From Heterodera schachtii (lineage: Eukaryota; Nematoda; Chromadorea; Rhabditida; Heteroderidae): a stretch of DNA of 64,000 nt. Under the pieces are notes generated by a model. That model made no database searches. It had not been told where the DNA came from and saw only the letters and a list, made by a program, of their open reading frames with translations. Location of the stretch: positions 2,758,416 through 2,822,415 of the forward strand of contig SIJG01000003.1 of NCBI GenBank assembly GCA_023374025.1, read 5' to 3'. Below, in pieces: positions 50,601 through 59,731 of this stretch (its first letter is position 1; each line of letters opens with the position of its first letter). The position numbers and the translations under genes were made by a program.

Positions 50601-51748
50601 TTACTTATTCCAGTGATGGGCTTTCGCTTTCGCATATTTCGCTTTTTGGTACTTTCGCTTTCGCGTTTCGCAATTTCGCGTTTTTTGGAATTTCGCGTTT
50701 CGCATTTATTTCATTTCGCATTTTTTTTTTCACTTTCTCAAAATTTCGCGTTTCGCATTTTATTTTCCGATTTGGCCCATCCATCCCTATTACTTACCCA
50801 TGTGTAGTAGAGATGTTTACTGTCCGCCACTTTTGTCTGCTCATTGTGTACAATGGAAATGGCAATTTTGTACGGTCGATGGCACTTTTCCTCGTCCGTG
50901 CCAACATTGATAATGTACTGACCATCGCCCATTAATTCCGCACCACGTGTAGCGAAGAGCGGTTTTTCATTGGGGTTTGGAGCGGGACAGCTGGTCTCAA
51001 ACTGTAAAAAAAGGGGGGGGGGGGGGAATTTTCGGTGCAGGACAAAACTCCGCAGGCCGAAACTCTGCTAAAAAAATCTTAGAAAAATTTTTTCTTAGAA
51101 AATTCGAAGGAAAAAAAATTCTGAAAATTTACAGCGATTTTTTTCAAACTTAATTATGCAAAACGTAAGGTTTTCAAAAAATTTTCAAAAAAATCGCTGG
51201 AAAATTCTTTGCAAATATTTTTATTTTCGAATTTTCTAAGAAAAATTTTGGTTATTTTTAATTTAAAAATTTTGGAAAAATGCCGGCGGAGATAAATTTT
51301 TAGTTTTTCAATGAAAATTGTTGAGAAATTCATGTGGTAATAGAGTCAAAAAAATGTTTTTTCCCCTGGCATTTCTACCAAAAAGGACAGACATTTTTTC
51401 ATCCGAATAACGGTAAACCGCGGCATTCGGTAATTGCCGGCTACTGTAAGATAAAATTCGAGAATTTTTTGCTTTAAACTTTACCGGACGGATCAGGCTC
51501 AGTGGTGAACCATTTAATAAAATTCAGTATCGAAAATTTTTTAAAATTTTTATTGGGTAATTGCCGGCTAATTTTTAATAAATTTATTATTATTTTTTTA
51601 CAATGTATTCGAGTTGGTCATCTTCAGCAAGGGACGGAGTCATTTTAATTTTCAAATAATTTGATGGGCTGTTAGCACCAGCAGAACAGCAGAAGAAGAA
51701 TGCGGCGATTGGCACAAGACAAAGGAGAACAACAAAAGCCGTCATCAT
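44663..51748 (-). CDS. Secreted protein with C-terminal coiled coil and tandem repeat, seven exons, 563 aa
   Basis: Model (minus): 51748-51602, 51001-50798, 50108-49908, 47883-47725, 47398-47105, 45800-45630, 45178-44663. Every intron is phase 0 and the total is 1692 nt. Exon 1 encodes a signal peptide (MMTAFVVLLCLVPIAAFFFC). Exons 2-5 make about 290 aa of mixed sequence with few cysteines (ETSCPAPNPNEKPL, HNEQTKVADSKHLYYTW, VDVYCADDNQQ, EYKLRVWPIRREW, ELRFPTYFTLDIGPKAEDGQ, then an acidic EAEEESTKYDIL). Exon 6 is acidic. Exon 7 opens with a helix (GISKLTTELANLSADFENFK) and ends in a hydrophilic repeat (GQMNKGGQ, PKKRRQTDKDGQ). The predicted acceptor of exon 4 reads TTTTCG instead of TTTTCAG. 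Family not recognised; extracellular location inferred from the signal peptide and the lack of membrane spans. Introns 3 and 2 carry transposons. Confidence 0.7.
44690..45020 (-). repeat. In-frame tandem repeat encoding GQMNKGGQ blocks
   Basis: On the plus strand this appears as TTTGTCCACCTTTGTTGATT-like units of about 27-30 bp, grouped into a larger duplication of about 140 bp. In protein the block GQMSKGVQ-NKGGQMNKG, then PKKRRQTDKDGQ occurs twice. It stays in frame and ends the secreted protein. Confidence 0.85.
45230..45625. repeat. TACAGTA word array in an intron
   Basis: More than ten ACAGTA words fall within 400 bp, many as TTTTACAGTATCC or ATACAGTAG. They fill most of the intron between exons 6 and 7 of the secreted-protein gene. 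Spacing is irregular, so it is not a simple minisatellite. Confidence 0.7.
45843..45925. repeat. TTAATTAA palindrome tract
   Basis: Repeated ATTAATTAATTAA on both sides of a short centre makes an almost perfect palindrome of pure A/T. It lies just upstream of exon 6. Confidence 0.7.
46137..46610. mobile_element. Decayed relative of the AGGCA hAT-like element, inverted
   Basis: TGCCTTTTT, TTTTCGGGATTTTCGTGCC, TACACCCCTAAGAA and TTTTTCATGCC words match the complement of the elements at 56083-57902. The ends are too degraded to define a duplication. Confidence 0.6.
47525..47705. repeat. About 55-bp tandem repeat with CATACTGTA
   Basis: Four CATACTGTA words at roughly 55-bp spacing, each followed by CGCTC/CGCTT and CTATTCGAT-like sequence. 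It lies between exons 4 and 5 of the secreted-protein gene. Confidence 0.7.
47985..48346. mobile_element. MITE of the 'ATAACTTTTTTCTTTG' family in intron 3
   Basis: Left end GGGTCGTTTCGGCGCC; right end GGCGCCAAAACCACCCC-like (read GCTAGCGCCAAAACCACC). The interior carries TTGGTATCATTC and TATAACTTTTTGG inverted pairs. It sits inside a second repeat marked by ATAAGGAC words (47886-48360; similar words at 49815-49900). Confidence 0.65.
48746..48890. repeat. Dispersed repeat, copy 2
   Basis: Second copy of the repeat at 32327-32460; it includes an ACAGTAGC word. No further structure. Confidence 0.55.
49108..49733. mobile_element. hAT-like non-autonomous element, 626 bp
   Basis: Ends CAGGGAACGGATTTATATG and CATATAAATCCGTTCCCTG. 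Perfect 8-bp duplication CTAATAAC at 49100-49107 and 49734-49741. Subterminal regions are dense in TATGTGC and GTGCCAAAAA words. It lies in intron 3 of the secreted-protein gene. Confidence 0.92.
50341..50546 (+). pseudogene. tRNA-like sequence split by a MITE
   Basis: The 5' part has a pol III A box (TGGCTCAGTCGTTGG near 50351). The 3' part has a B box in a perfect T-arm (GTGGG-TTCAATT-CCCAC near 50518-50534) followed by CGGGCGCC and a T-rich tail. Between them sits a palindromic MITE at about 50385-50500. Without it the two boxes would be about 60 bp apart. It could be an old tRNA gene or, more likely, a tRNA-derived SINE. Not functional as it stands. Confidence 0.55.
50385..50500. mobile_element. 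MITE copy of the ACTCGTACAAAAG family
   Basis: Left GGTGTCATGGCAACTCGTAC; right TTTTGTACGGGTTGGCATTG; the middle has GCCTAAGC/GCTTAGGC words. It is inserted inside the tRNA-like sequence. Same family as 2430-2575 and 61133-61266. Confidence 0.75.
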
Positions 51749-51899
51749 TTAGCAATTAATTAAAGAATTCAATTAAAACGTTTAAGAAAGGCAAAACTCA
51801 TTAGTGAAAATTAATTGCTTCTTTGGAAAATGAGATCTGTTTTTGCGCTGCTTTTTATGTGTTTGTAGAGAGTATTTAGAGAATTACATATTTATGCAT

Positions 51900-52160
51900 T
51901 AGGGATGTGCGGGAACTGATATTTTATCTGGGAATTGGGAGTCGAGATCGGGAAAGAGCCCTGAAGCCGAAAACGAGACGGGAAAAGAGCCCGAAAAACC
52001 GAGAACGAGACTGGGCAAGAGCCCTGAAGCCGAGCACCAAAACGGGAAAGAATCGGGAGGCCGAGAATGAGACCAGGAAACGGAGAACAAGACCGGAAGC
52101 GAAAAACCGGGAAATTTCCCGAGTTCGAAAACCGGGAATCCCGCGCATCCTTCGCATCTA
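51900..52160. repeat. GAGACCGGGAA-like word cluster, degenerate element
   Basis: Starts TAGGGATGTGCGGGAA and ends near CCCGCGCATCCTT, a loose inverted pair. The interior repeats GAGAC, GGGAAAGA and GAAGCCGA words. No target duplication was found. It lies 150 bp upstream of the secreted-protein start codon, so it may overlap that promoter. Confidence 0.45.
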
Positions 52161-52164
52161 TGAA

Positions 52165-52990
52165 AAAGATAAAACAGATCCGATAGTGATGTTCGAGAGG
52201 GTCATCGGTTAAGAAGCCGACTCGAGAAAACTGTCTCGGCTTTGGTCGGTCTCGAGTCGCAAATTTTTGGCCTTAAAGCATCACTCAGATAATAGTTTCT
52301 GAGTGTAAATAGTCAGTCTGTTTTGTGCCTGGTTACTGTATGCTAACAGTTTTGGACTCAAAAAGTGGTAAATTTTGCTAAATTTTGACATTTTAAAAGG
52401 TAATTGGGCGCAAAAAAGGGAGATTATAGTTTTTTTTACGAAAAAAAGCCAGTGAAAATTAATTTTGAACTTTTAAAAAATGCGCAAATTTCGTAATTTT
52501 TTAAACCCGATTTTTTAATCGTAAAAAGGGAATAAATCATTTTCCTACCTATCTTAAAAAATAAATTTTATTAAAAAAAATAAATTCAGATTCATTGAAA
52601 TATTATAATTTAGTGGTGACATTGTATGTGTATGTGCGCGTTGGCAATGGATTTTTTGATGACGAAATTAATATTAAAAATTCGCAAAAATCAATAGAAC
52701 GGGCCAGGTCGTTTTCGCACCGATGAAAAAAAAATGAAAAAAACCCAATTTTTCTTATAAAAATTTAACAAAAAAGCAAGAAAAATTTTAGAACAAACTA
52801 AGGTCGCATTTCATAGTTTCGGGAAATACCACTGAGAAAATTTATAATGTTTTCGGGATTCACATTGGCATTGGCATAATTATGATCATTTTGTGGGACG
52901 AAGTTGTCATAATTTTGGTAAAAATTCATTTTAAAAACTTAATATAGTCGACATATTAAGTTTAGAAATCCACAAAAAAAGCAAAATAAT
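52165..52990. other. AT-rich spacer, no gene seen
   Basis: No exon, RNA gene or clear repeat recognised. One ACGGGCCAGGTCGTTTTCGC stretch near 52698 resembles the end of the MITE at 47985. Confidence 0.4.
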
Positions 52991-52998
52991 CTTTTACT

Positions 52999-53908
52999 CC
53001 GGGTGAATCCGAACGGTGCTAGTGCGTTTTATAAATACGCCACCATGCACATTTTTTTATTTTATTGTCATGCGTGTTTTATAAATTCCGCCAGCATATG
53101 CTTTTAAAAATCCACACTATAAGTTAAAATATAATTATGCGTCAAAAGCTATTTTTTATTCGACAAAATGATAATCAGGGGACTCGAAATATGTATATCT
53201 ATAATATTTGCCAAAAAATCGAGCAAAATATTTGCTAAAAACCCCCCTAAAGTACCAAAAATAACTGCCAAAAATTGAAACAAAACTGCATAATAAACAC
53301 GTGAATTTCTCAAAAATCCTTTCTTTATCCATTTCGCAAGCAAAATTGACAGATTAAAATCATTTCAATGCTTTTAGGCGTTAATCTATTTCTCTTATCT
53401 TCCAAAAGCTAAAAAAAATTCCTAAATTTCACCAAGGCAATTGTTCTATTGTCTCATTGCCGTAATTTAGGTAGCCTAGATCATGCTAATATTTTATATA
53501 ATAAATATTGTTGATTATATTAAAAAAATTTTTTTTAATAAACTGCTCAGAGGAAATGGAAATTCAGAAATACAGATTTCAGAACAATAAACATTTATTA
53601 TTTTACTACTAAGATAGTTTGAATAAATAATAAATTAACAAATTTTAAAAAATGCATGCTGATTTTTGTTGGGGGATTTATAAAACGCGCAAACCCATTT
53701 TGGCGGATTTATAAAACGCGCAAACCCATTTTGGCGGATTTATAAAACGCGCAAACCCATTTTGGCGGATTTATAAAACGCGCAAACCCATTTTGGCGGA
53801 TTTATAAAACGCGCAAACCCATTTTGGCGGATTTATAAAACGCGCAAACCCATTTTGGCGGATTTATAAAACGCGTCAGCACGAATCCGAACCTGACCAC
53901 CCCTTAGC
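52999..53908. mobile_element. Inverted-repeat element with expanded internal minisatellite
   Basis: Left arm GGTGAATCCGAACGGTGCTA, then GTGCGTTTTATAAATACGCC. Right arm GGCGGATTTATAAAACGCG, then GTCAGCACGAATCCGAACC. The arms are inverted copies. The minisatellite at 53670-53880 is made of the same GGCGGATTTATAAAACGCG word, so it seems to have grown from the right arm. Confidence 0.65.
53670..53880. repeat. 31-bp minisatellite, about seven copies
   Basis: The unit GGCGGATTTATAAAACGCGC plus AAACCCATTTT is repeated head to tail with almost no divergence. The first copy begins GGGGGATT and the last breaks into GTCAGCACG. The near-identity points to recent expansion. Confidence 0.95.
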
Positions 53909-54499
53909 CTGCTACAGAAATTCATTTATATATTTATATTTATTATATAATTTCGAATATTATAATTTATATAATTAAACAAAACAATGGCATGAAAAAA
54001 GAGTTCCTCGAATGTAATTGAAATTTATTGTAGTAAATACAATTTCTTTAAAATTTTGGGGATAATTCTATTAATTGACTTCCAATTTGAAATGTGAAAT
54101 TTAATAAAACAAAGAATTTTTCTGAATCAGATTGGCTTTTATTAAGCACCGAATTTTCTGAGCTTTTTTTTCTTCACAAATTTAAGCCTCTCAAAAGCAA
54201 TGGTTTTGTAGGTGCATTTCGTAGGCAAAACGATTAGGAAATATTAAGGCTAATAGGAATAGGCACGTAAAATGGCTTTGTTTTGAAACCAATTCCTTAA
54301 TTTTTAAATTTTGTTTAATATATTCTAAAAAATTAATTATTCAGTTCATTCCTGCTCAAAATTAGCAGCGCATTATAAAATTTATTCTTTGAAGCATTTT
54401 TAATTTATTCAAAATACCAATAGCTTACAAATTAAATAAAATGCCTCTCAAATTTTGTTGGTTAAAACAATTTTTCAAGAAAACTGTTCACATATTTTT

Positions 54500-54921
54500 G
54501 GGACCCACGCGTTTCGGCGCCGGCGTTTCGGCGCTGGCGTTTCGGCGCAAGCTCGTTTTTCCACCTAAGCTTTTTTCTTTGGCATCCAAATCCAACAATC
54601 TTGGTATCATTCGAAAGCTCTTAACATGCTCTATTAGCCTAACAAAAAACAAAAAGATTTCCAAGCCTGGAAAAAATTTTATGGTGAAAAAACTGCAAAA
54701 ATTTCGACTTTTCGCAATTTTCATGTATAACTTTTTTGCTAATTGTCTAATCGCGAAGCAATAGCTTAGAAAAAGCTTCTAAACATGTTAAGCTTTCGAG
54801 TGATATCAACAATGTTGGATTTGGATGCCAGAGAAAAAAGTTATAGAATGTTATAGTGAAAAAATATGCTGGCGCCGAAACGCCGGCGCCGAAACGCCAG
54901 CGCCGAAACGCAGTGGACCCC
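54500..54921. mobile_element. MITE of the 'ATAACTTTTTTCTTTG' family with GTTTCGGCGC triplet, 422 bp
   Basis: Ends GGGACCCACGCGTTTCGG and the inverted CCGAAACGCAGTGGACCCC. Three tandem GGCGTTTCGGCGC words occur at each end. Flanked by ATATTTTT on both sides (54492-54499 and 54922-54929), an apparent 8-bp target duplication. The interior pairs TTGGTATCATTCGAAAGC with inverted copies. Confidence 0.85.
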
Positions 54922-55248
54922 ATATTTTTCGTTCCAACTAAAACTCGGGCAGCTGTAAACGAAACACTGTTGGGGAATGCTTTAAAGCTGGCAACAAAGC
55001 AAGTGTCCAAAACTTCTCAACTATTAAATAAAACAAAGAATTAAAGGGAGTAATTTTTTTAATTGGCCCCGGATTTTATGGCGAAACCATGTTTCTGATG
55101 AGTGGCATTATAATATTAATTAACTTCAGTCAATGTTTTCCTTAAATAATTTAAGGCAGTAACTTTATTACACATAATTTATATTAGCATCAGAAATAAA
55201 AATATGTAAGAATAGCGCAAAAAAAATTTTTTCCATTCACATTCCCCT

Positions 55249-55910
55249 TTAATCTCGTCTCCATCCTTCCTCTTCCTCTTCCTCTTCCTGCAGCTTTTCC
55301 ACCTGATCATCCCTGCTGATGCTCGGCCTCTTGCTTCTTCGTCCCCTGTTCTCACTCCTGGTGCTAGGTCGAACCGAAAAATTATCTCAGTGTGGGCGAA
55401 CCGAAAATAGTCTCAGTGTCAATAAAACTTTTAAATGTAATTATTTTAAAGCAATTTTTTAATTTGAATATTAATTTTCAATTTTAAAATTTAAAAAAAC
55501 AATAATCTAATTTCGAGGTTCAACTTTTTTTCAATGTTTTTTTCTTAAAATATTCTACCTCAAAATAAATGCTAGATTTTATTCCATGAATAAAGCACAA
55601 TAAGTAAGCTTACTTGCCACTTAATTTGTTGAAATTAAAATTTTCGTTTCAATGTAATTTTTTTTTGGTCGGAGGTGGAAAGTTTTTATTTTAGTTTATT
55701 TTTTTAAATAATTGTCTTTATTAAAATTATTTTTTTCGAGACCGAATTGAATTGTATAATTAAATTTAAATATTTTTATTGACACTGAGACCATTTTCGG
55801 TTCGCACACACTGAGACTATTTTCGGTTCGTCTCACCACGTCACTCCTGATGTTTCTGCTGCGCCAGGTCCTTGAATACTTTGGTTAAACTATAACTGGC
55901 AAAATCCCAT
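55249..55910 (-). pseudogene. Coding-like stretch interrupted by a Mutator-like element
   Basis: If the inserted element at 55361-55840 and one copy of its 9-bp duplication are removed, the minus strand has an open run ending SKRPSISRDDQVEKL, an acidic Glu tract, then GWRRD-stop at 55249. Upstream, 55850-56040 has open frames in more than one phase (for example QSEGGLPFTFVSTTEEAIKF) but no consistent single frame. No family recognised. It could be a decayed gene end; the coding claim is weak. Confidence 0.3.
55361..55840. mobile_element. Mutator-like non-autonomous element, 480 bp
   Basis: Flanked by the 9-mer TCACTCCTG at 55352-55360 and 55841-55849. The terminal arms share CGAACCGAAAA and a further inner inverted copy (GCGAACCGAAAATAGTCTCA). 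The outermost 8 bp are imperfectly matched, and the right arm has one extra base next to the duplication. A 9-bp duplication is the hallmark of Mutator-like elements. The interior is AT-rich and non-coding. Confidence 0.75.
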
Positions 55911-56082
55911 CCTGACAAACCCGGCTTAATCTAAGTCCTGCGCACAGGGACGCTAAAGCAAAACTTGATCGCTTCTTCCGTTGTGCTGACAAAAGTGAAC
56001 GGCAATCCCCCTTCGCTCTGCCAGTGATAACTCTTTGTAATTTTAAAAATTCATATTTAAGATTTTGGGGGTCTCTGATCAT

Positions 56083-56688
56083 TAGGGATGCGATTTTTAG
56101 GCACAAAAAATCGCGAAATAGGCACCTAAAAAGGCATTAAAAATCGCAAAATAGGCATTAAATAGACACAAAAATCCTCGAATAGGCACTAAAATAGGCA
56201 AAAAAAATTTTTTATTAAAGCTTTTTAGGTAGCAAAACACGTAAAAATTAATCAAAAAACTTATTTTGCTTATATTTCAATTGTTTTAAAGTTGTTTTCG
56301 ATAAAATTAATTTTTTAAACCAAAATTTTTTATCAATGAAAAAAAAATTAAATTTTGGGGAAGAATTTTTGTGAAAATTTTTTTTCGATTCTTATGGGTG
56401 TATTTTCTGAATTTTTTTCAGATCGATTCTTAGCGGTGTATTTTTCATTTTTATTGCATTTTTGTTAAGGTTTTTCCGAAAATCCTGAAAAAGGCGCCAA
56501 AAATGGCGAAATAGGCACAAAAATAGGCATTTAGGCATTAAGCACAAAAAGTCCAAAATAGGCAAAGTTAGGCATTATAAAAGTCATCGTAGACACCCCA
56601 AACCAAGCGGAAAATACGTTTTTCGTGCTTATCTGTGCGTATTAAGTGCGCAAAAATTTTAGGCATTTGCCTAAAAATCGCATCCCTA
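56083..56688. mobile_element. hAT-like element A of the AGGCA family, 606 bp
   Basis: Ends TAGGGATGCGATTTTTAGGC and GCCTAAAAATCGCATCCCTA. Perfect 8-bp duplication CTGATCAT at 56075-56082 and 56689-56696. Subterminal AATAGGCAC words repeat many times on both arms, resembling clustered transposase-binding sites. An 83-codon open frame inside is not convincing. Confidence 0.93.
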
Positions 56689-56699
56689 CTGATCATGAA

Positions 56700-57902
56700 T
56701 AGGGCTTCCATTTTTAGGCACAAAAAATCGCGAAATAGGCACCTAAAAAGGCATAAAAAAATCGCAAAATAGGCATTAAATAGGCACAAAAATCCCCGAA
56801 TAGGCACGAAAATAGGCAAAAAAAAAAAATTTTTCTTAACGCTTTTTAGGTAGCAATCACGTAAAACTTAATCAAAAAACTTAATTTTGCTTATATTTCA
56901 ATTGTTTTAAAGTTTTTTCGAATAAGGACATTTTTTAAACCAAAAATTTTTATTAAGAAAAAATAATTGAATTTTGGGGATTAATTTTTGTGAAAATTTT
57001 TTCAATTCTTAGGGGTGGATTTTCTGAAATTTTTTCGGGTCGATTCTTAGGGGTGTAAGTTTCATTTTTGTTAAGATTTTTTCCGAAAATCCTGAAAAAG
57101 GCGCCAAAAATGGCCAAATAGGCACAAAAATAGGCAAATAGGCATTAAGCACAAAAAGTCCAAAATAGGCAAAAATAGGCATTATAAAAGTCATCGTAGA
57201 CACCCCAAACCAAGCGGAAAATACGTTTTTCGTGCTTATCTGTGCGTATTAAGTGCGCAAAAATTTTAGGCATTTGCCTAAAAATCGCATCCCTACTGAT
57301 CATGAATAGGGCTTCCATTTTTAGGCACAAAAAATCGCGAAATAGGCACCTAAAAAGGCATAAAAAAATCGCAAAATAGGCATTAAATAGGCACAAAAAT
57401 CCCCGAATAGGCACGAAAATAGGCAAAAAAAAAAAATTTTTCTTAACGCTTTTTAGGTAGCAATCACGTAAAACTTAATCAAAAAACTTAATTTTGCTTA
57501 TATTTCAATTGTTTTAAAGTTTTTTCGAATAAGGACATTTTTTAAACCAAAAATTTTTATTAAGAAAAAATAATTGAATTTTGGGGATTAATTTTTGTGA
57601 AAATTTTTTCAATTCTTAGGGGTGGATTTTCTGAAATTTTTTCGGGTCGATTCTTAGGGGTGTAAGTTTCATTTTTGTTAAGATTTTTTCCGAAAATCCT
57701 GAAAAAGGCGCCAAAAATGGCCAAATAGGCACAAAAATAGGCAAATAGGCATTAAGCACAAAAAGTCCAAAATAGGCAAAAATAGGCATTATAAAAGTCA
57801 TCGTAGACACCCCAAACCAAGCGGAAAATGCTTTTTTCGTGCTTATCTATGCGTATTAAGTGCGCAAAAATTTTAGGCATTTGCCTAAAAATGGAAGCCC
57901 TA
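56700..57902. mobile_element. Composite hAT-like element B with 607-bp tandem duplication
   Basis: Outer ends TAGGGCTTCCATTTTTAGGC and GCCTAAAAATGGAAGCCCTA. Perfect outer 8-bp duplication ATCATGAA at 56692-56699 and 57903-57910. Inside, at 57276-57316, is the right end of element A (ATCGCATCCCTA), its duplication CTGATCAT plus GAA, then the left end of B again. The tandem period is 607 bp and the copies are almost identical. Confidence 0.9.
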
Positions 57903-58224
57903 ATCATGAATATGGAGTTTGTTTCGAATTTTATGACACCATATCAGTCATATTCGCGATCAGTGACTTTGAAAACCCCAAAATATGAAATTTATTTTTT
58001 TTGGGGGGGGGGGGGGTAGCAAAACACGGAAGTGCCAAAAATTGGAAATTCAGCGACAAAATATTAAATAAATCGTGAATATTTTTGATCACTTAACACA
58101 CCGTTTCAAAAAATGAGAGATGAACCAATAAATAGAGAATGCTGAGAAAAAAAAAATCTCTCATTTTGGCGTACTATTTTTTTTATCTATGTTAATTAAG
58201 AAAAGCATACCTAATTTACCGGTC

Positions 58225-58530
58225 TACGTCAGTTGGGCCCTCACGTTTGGGCCCCAGCATATTTTTCCACTATAACTTTCTATAACTTTTTTCTTTGTCA
58301 TCCAAATCCAATAAAAGCTTGATATCATTCGAAAGCATAACATGTTTAGAAGCTTTTTCTAAGCTATTGCTTCGCGATTAGATAATTACCAAACAAGTTA
58401 TACATGAATATTGCAAAAAAGTCACTTTTTGAAATTTTTTCTTAATAAATATTTTCCAGGCTTGAAAATCTTTTCGCTTTTTGTAAGGCTAATAGAGCAT
58501 GTGAAGGGCTTTCGAATGATACCAAATACT
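58225..58530. mobile_element. Partial MITE of the 'ATAACTTTTTTCTTTG' family
   Basis: Left end GGTCTACGTCAGTTGGGCCC, matching inverted the right end of 43322-44030. The body repeats ATAACTTTTTTCTTTG and GAAAGC words. The right terminus is missing; sequence changes near 58530. Confidence 0.65.
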
Positions 58531-58534
58531 CTTT

Positions 58535-59050
58535 TTTTTTCCTGACGTTAAATCCTATTCAAATTTGATATAAATAGTGAAATTTTTTCTGCATTGGGTC
58601 TATTTAAAATTATTTTGAATTTATCTCCCAACATTTAGCTATTCAAAAAAAACAAATTTTCGAACGCCTATAACTTTTTTCTAACTCTTCAAATTGTTCG
58701 AAAATCGTCACACTTTTTCTTTCTCTATAAAAAAAAAGTACGCCAAAATTGAGCGCTATTTATTGACACATCTCTCTTTTTTGAAACGGAGTGTTAAGCT
58801 CCAATACATATCCTCATTCTCTGCATATCCATCCTAAAAAATGATCCTTTGTCATCCCAACCAAACCAAGCAAAAAAAAAAAAAAATTGGAAATTCAGCG
58901 ACAGACCATAACATAAATCATCAATATTTTTGGTCACCTAAGCTTCAATACACCCATATTCTCCGCTTATCATTCATATTTTACATAAAATTTCCCCGAA
59001 TTTTCCAGGAAATTAATTATTGTCCAGCATTTAATTTGTCGTGGCCTCTT
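58535..59050. other. Upstream spacer of the small membrane protein gene
   Basis: No gene seen. A possible trans-splice acceptor (AATTTTCCAG at about 58999-59008) lies 48 bp before the ATG at 59056. Two words (TGGAAATTCAGCGACA) are shared with 58044, suggesting a local duplication. Confidence 0.35.
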
Positions 59051-59055
59051 CCAAA

Positions 59056-59731
59056 ATGCCGTCGTCTCCGATTCCTTTTTCGCTGTTCGTCGTCCTTTTC
59101 CTATTCGTCCCATTTTTGCCCGGATGTTCGACTTTTTATTTGGCGCCTCCTTCTTCTCCTTGTGTCTCTTCCGATATCGCCAAAATATGTGAGAATTCCA
59201 CACAAATTCTGCTACCAATTTCTGCATTTTGTTTGCTTTTTCAGGCGGTGAACCATCCGTCGCGCATTATTTCGAGTGCTGTGGCGACAGTGGCGCAGGT
59301 CGAACATACGAAATTGGCACACGGCGAGTTTTGTGGCACTTTTCGGCTTCTTTGGGCGTTTTGAATGGCATTTATTTATGGCCCATTTCGAACCCCGAAC
59401 TCGGACAAAAAGTCGAAAATTCGAATTTAAGTTTTTATACAGAGATAATTTTCAACGCCAAATCATCCTAATAAAAAAATTTGATTGGAAATGGAAAAGT
59501 GCCATTTTGAATGGAAAAGTGCCATTTTGAATGGAAAAGTGCCATTTTGAATGGAAAAATGCCATGTTTGAATGGAAAGTGCCATTTTCGAATGCCTTCC
59601 CCCAACATTTTTCAGATTGTTGCCTCAGACTGAACACTTGGTCCATTGTGTTGGTGTCGCTGCTCGCCTTTTGCCTGGTCGCTTGCCTTGTGCTTTGCTT
59701 CGTCAAATGCATTTGCCTTTGCTGCCTCTGA
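59056..59731 (+). CDS. Small cysteine-rich single-pass membrane protein, 100 aa
   Basis: Model: 59056-59188, 59245-59298 and 59616-59731; introns phase 1, acceptors TTTTTCAG. The N-terminus is a strong signal peptide (SLFVVLFLFVPFLPGC). The short ectodomain has an ordered cysteine pattern: PCVSSDIAKIC, then HYFECCGDSGADCC. It is followed by a 23-residue membrane span (WSIVLVSLLAFCLVACLVLCFV) and a tiny KCICLCCL tail, possibly palmitoylated. The exon joins restore the cysteine pattern exactly, which supports the splice choices. The layout (signal, C..C..CC..CC, span, cysteine tail) resembles short conserved nematode-specific membrane proteins of unknown role. Function unknown; plasma membrane or secretory pathway inferred. 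Confidence 0.75.
59488..59590. repeat. 20-bp tandem repeat in intron 2
   Basis: About five copies of GAATGGAAAAGTGCCATTTT, with decay in the last two. Each unit has an internal GAATGG/CCATTT inverted feature. It lies wholly within intron 2 of the small membrane protein gene. Confidence 0.9.

Noticed and set aside
56568..57810. Repeated 60-90 codon minus-strand open frames
   Set aside because: They lie inside the hAT-like elements and recur only because the element is duplicated; no transposase motif.
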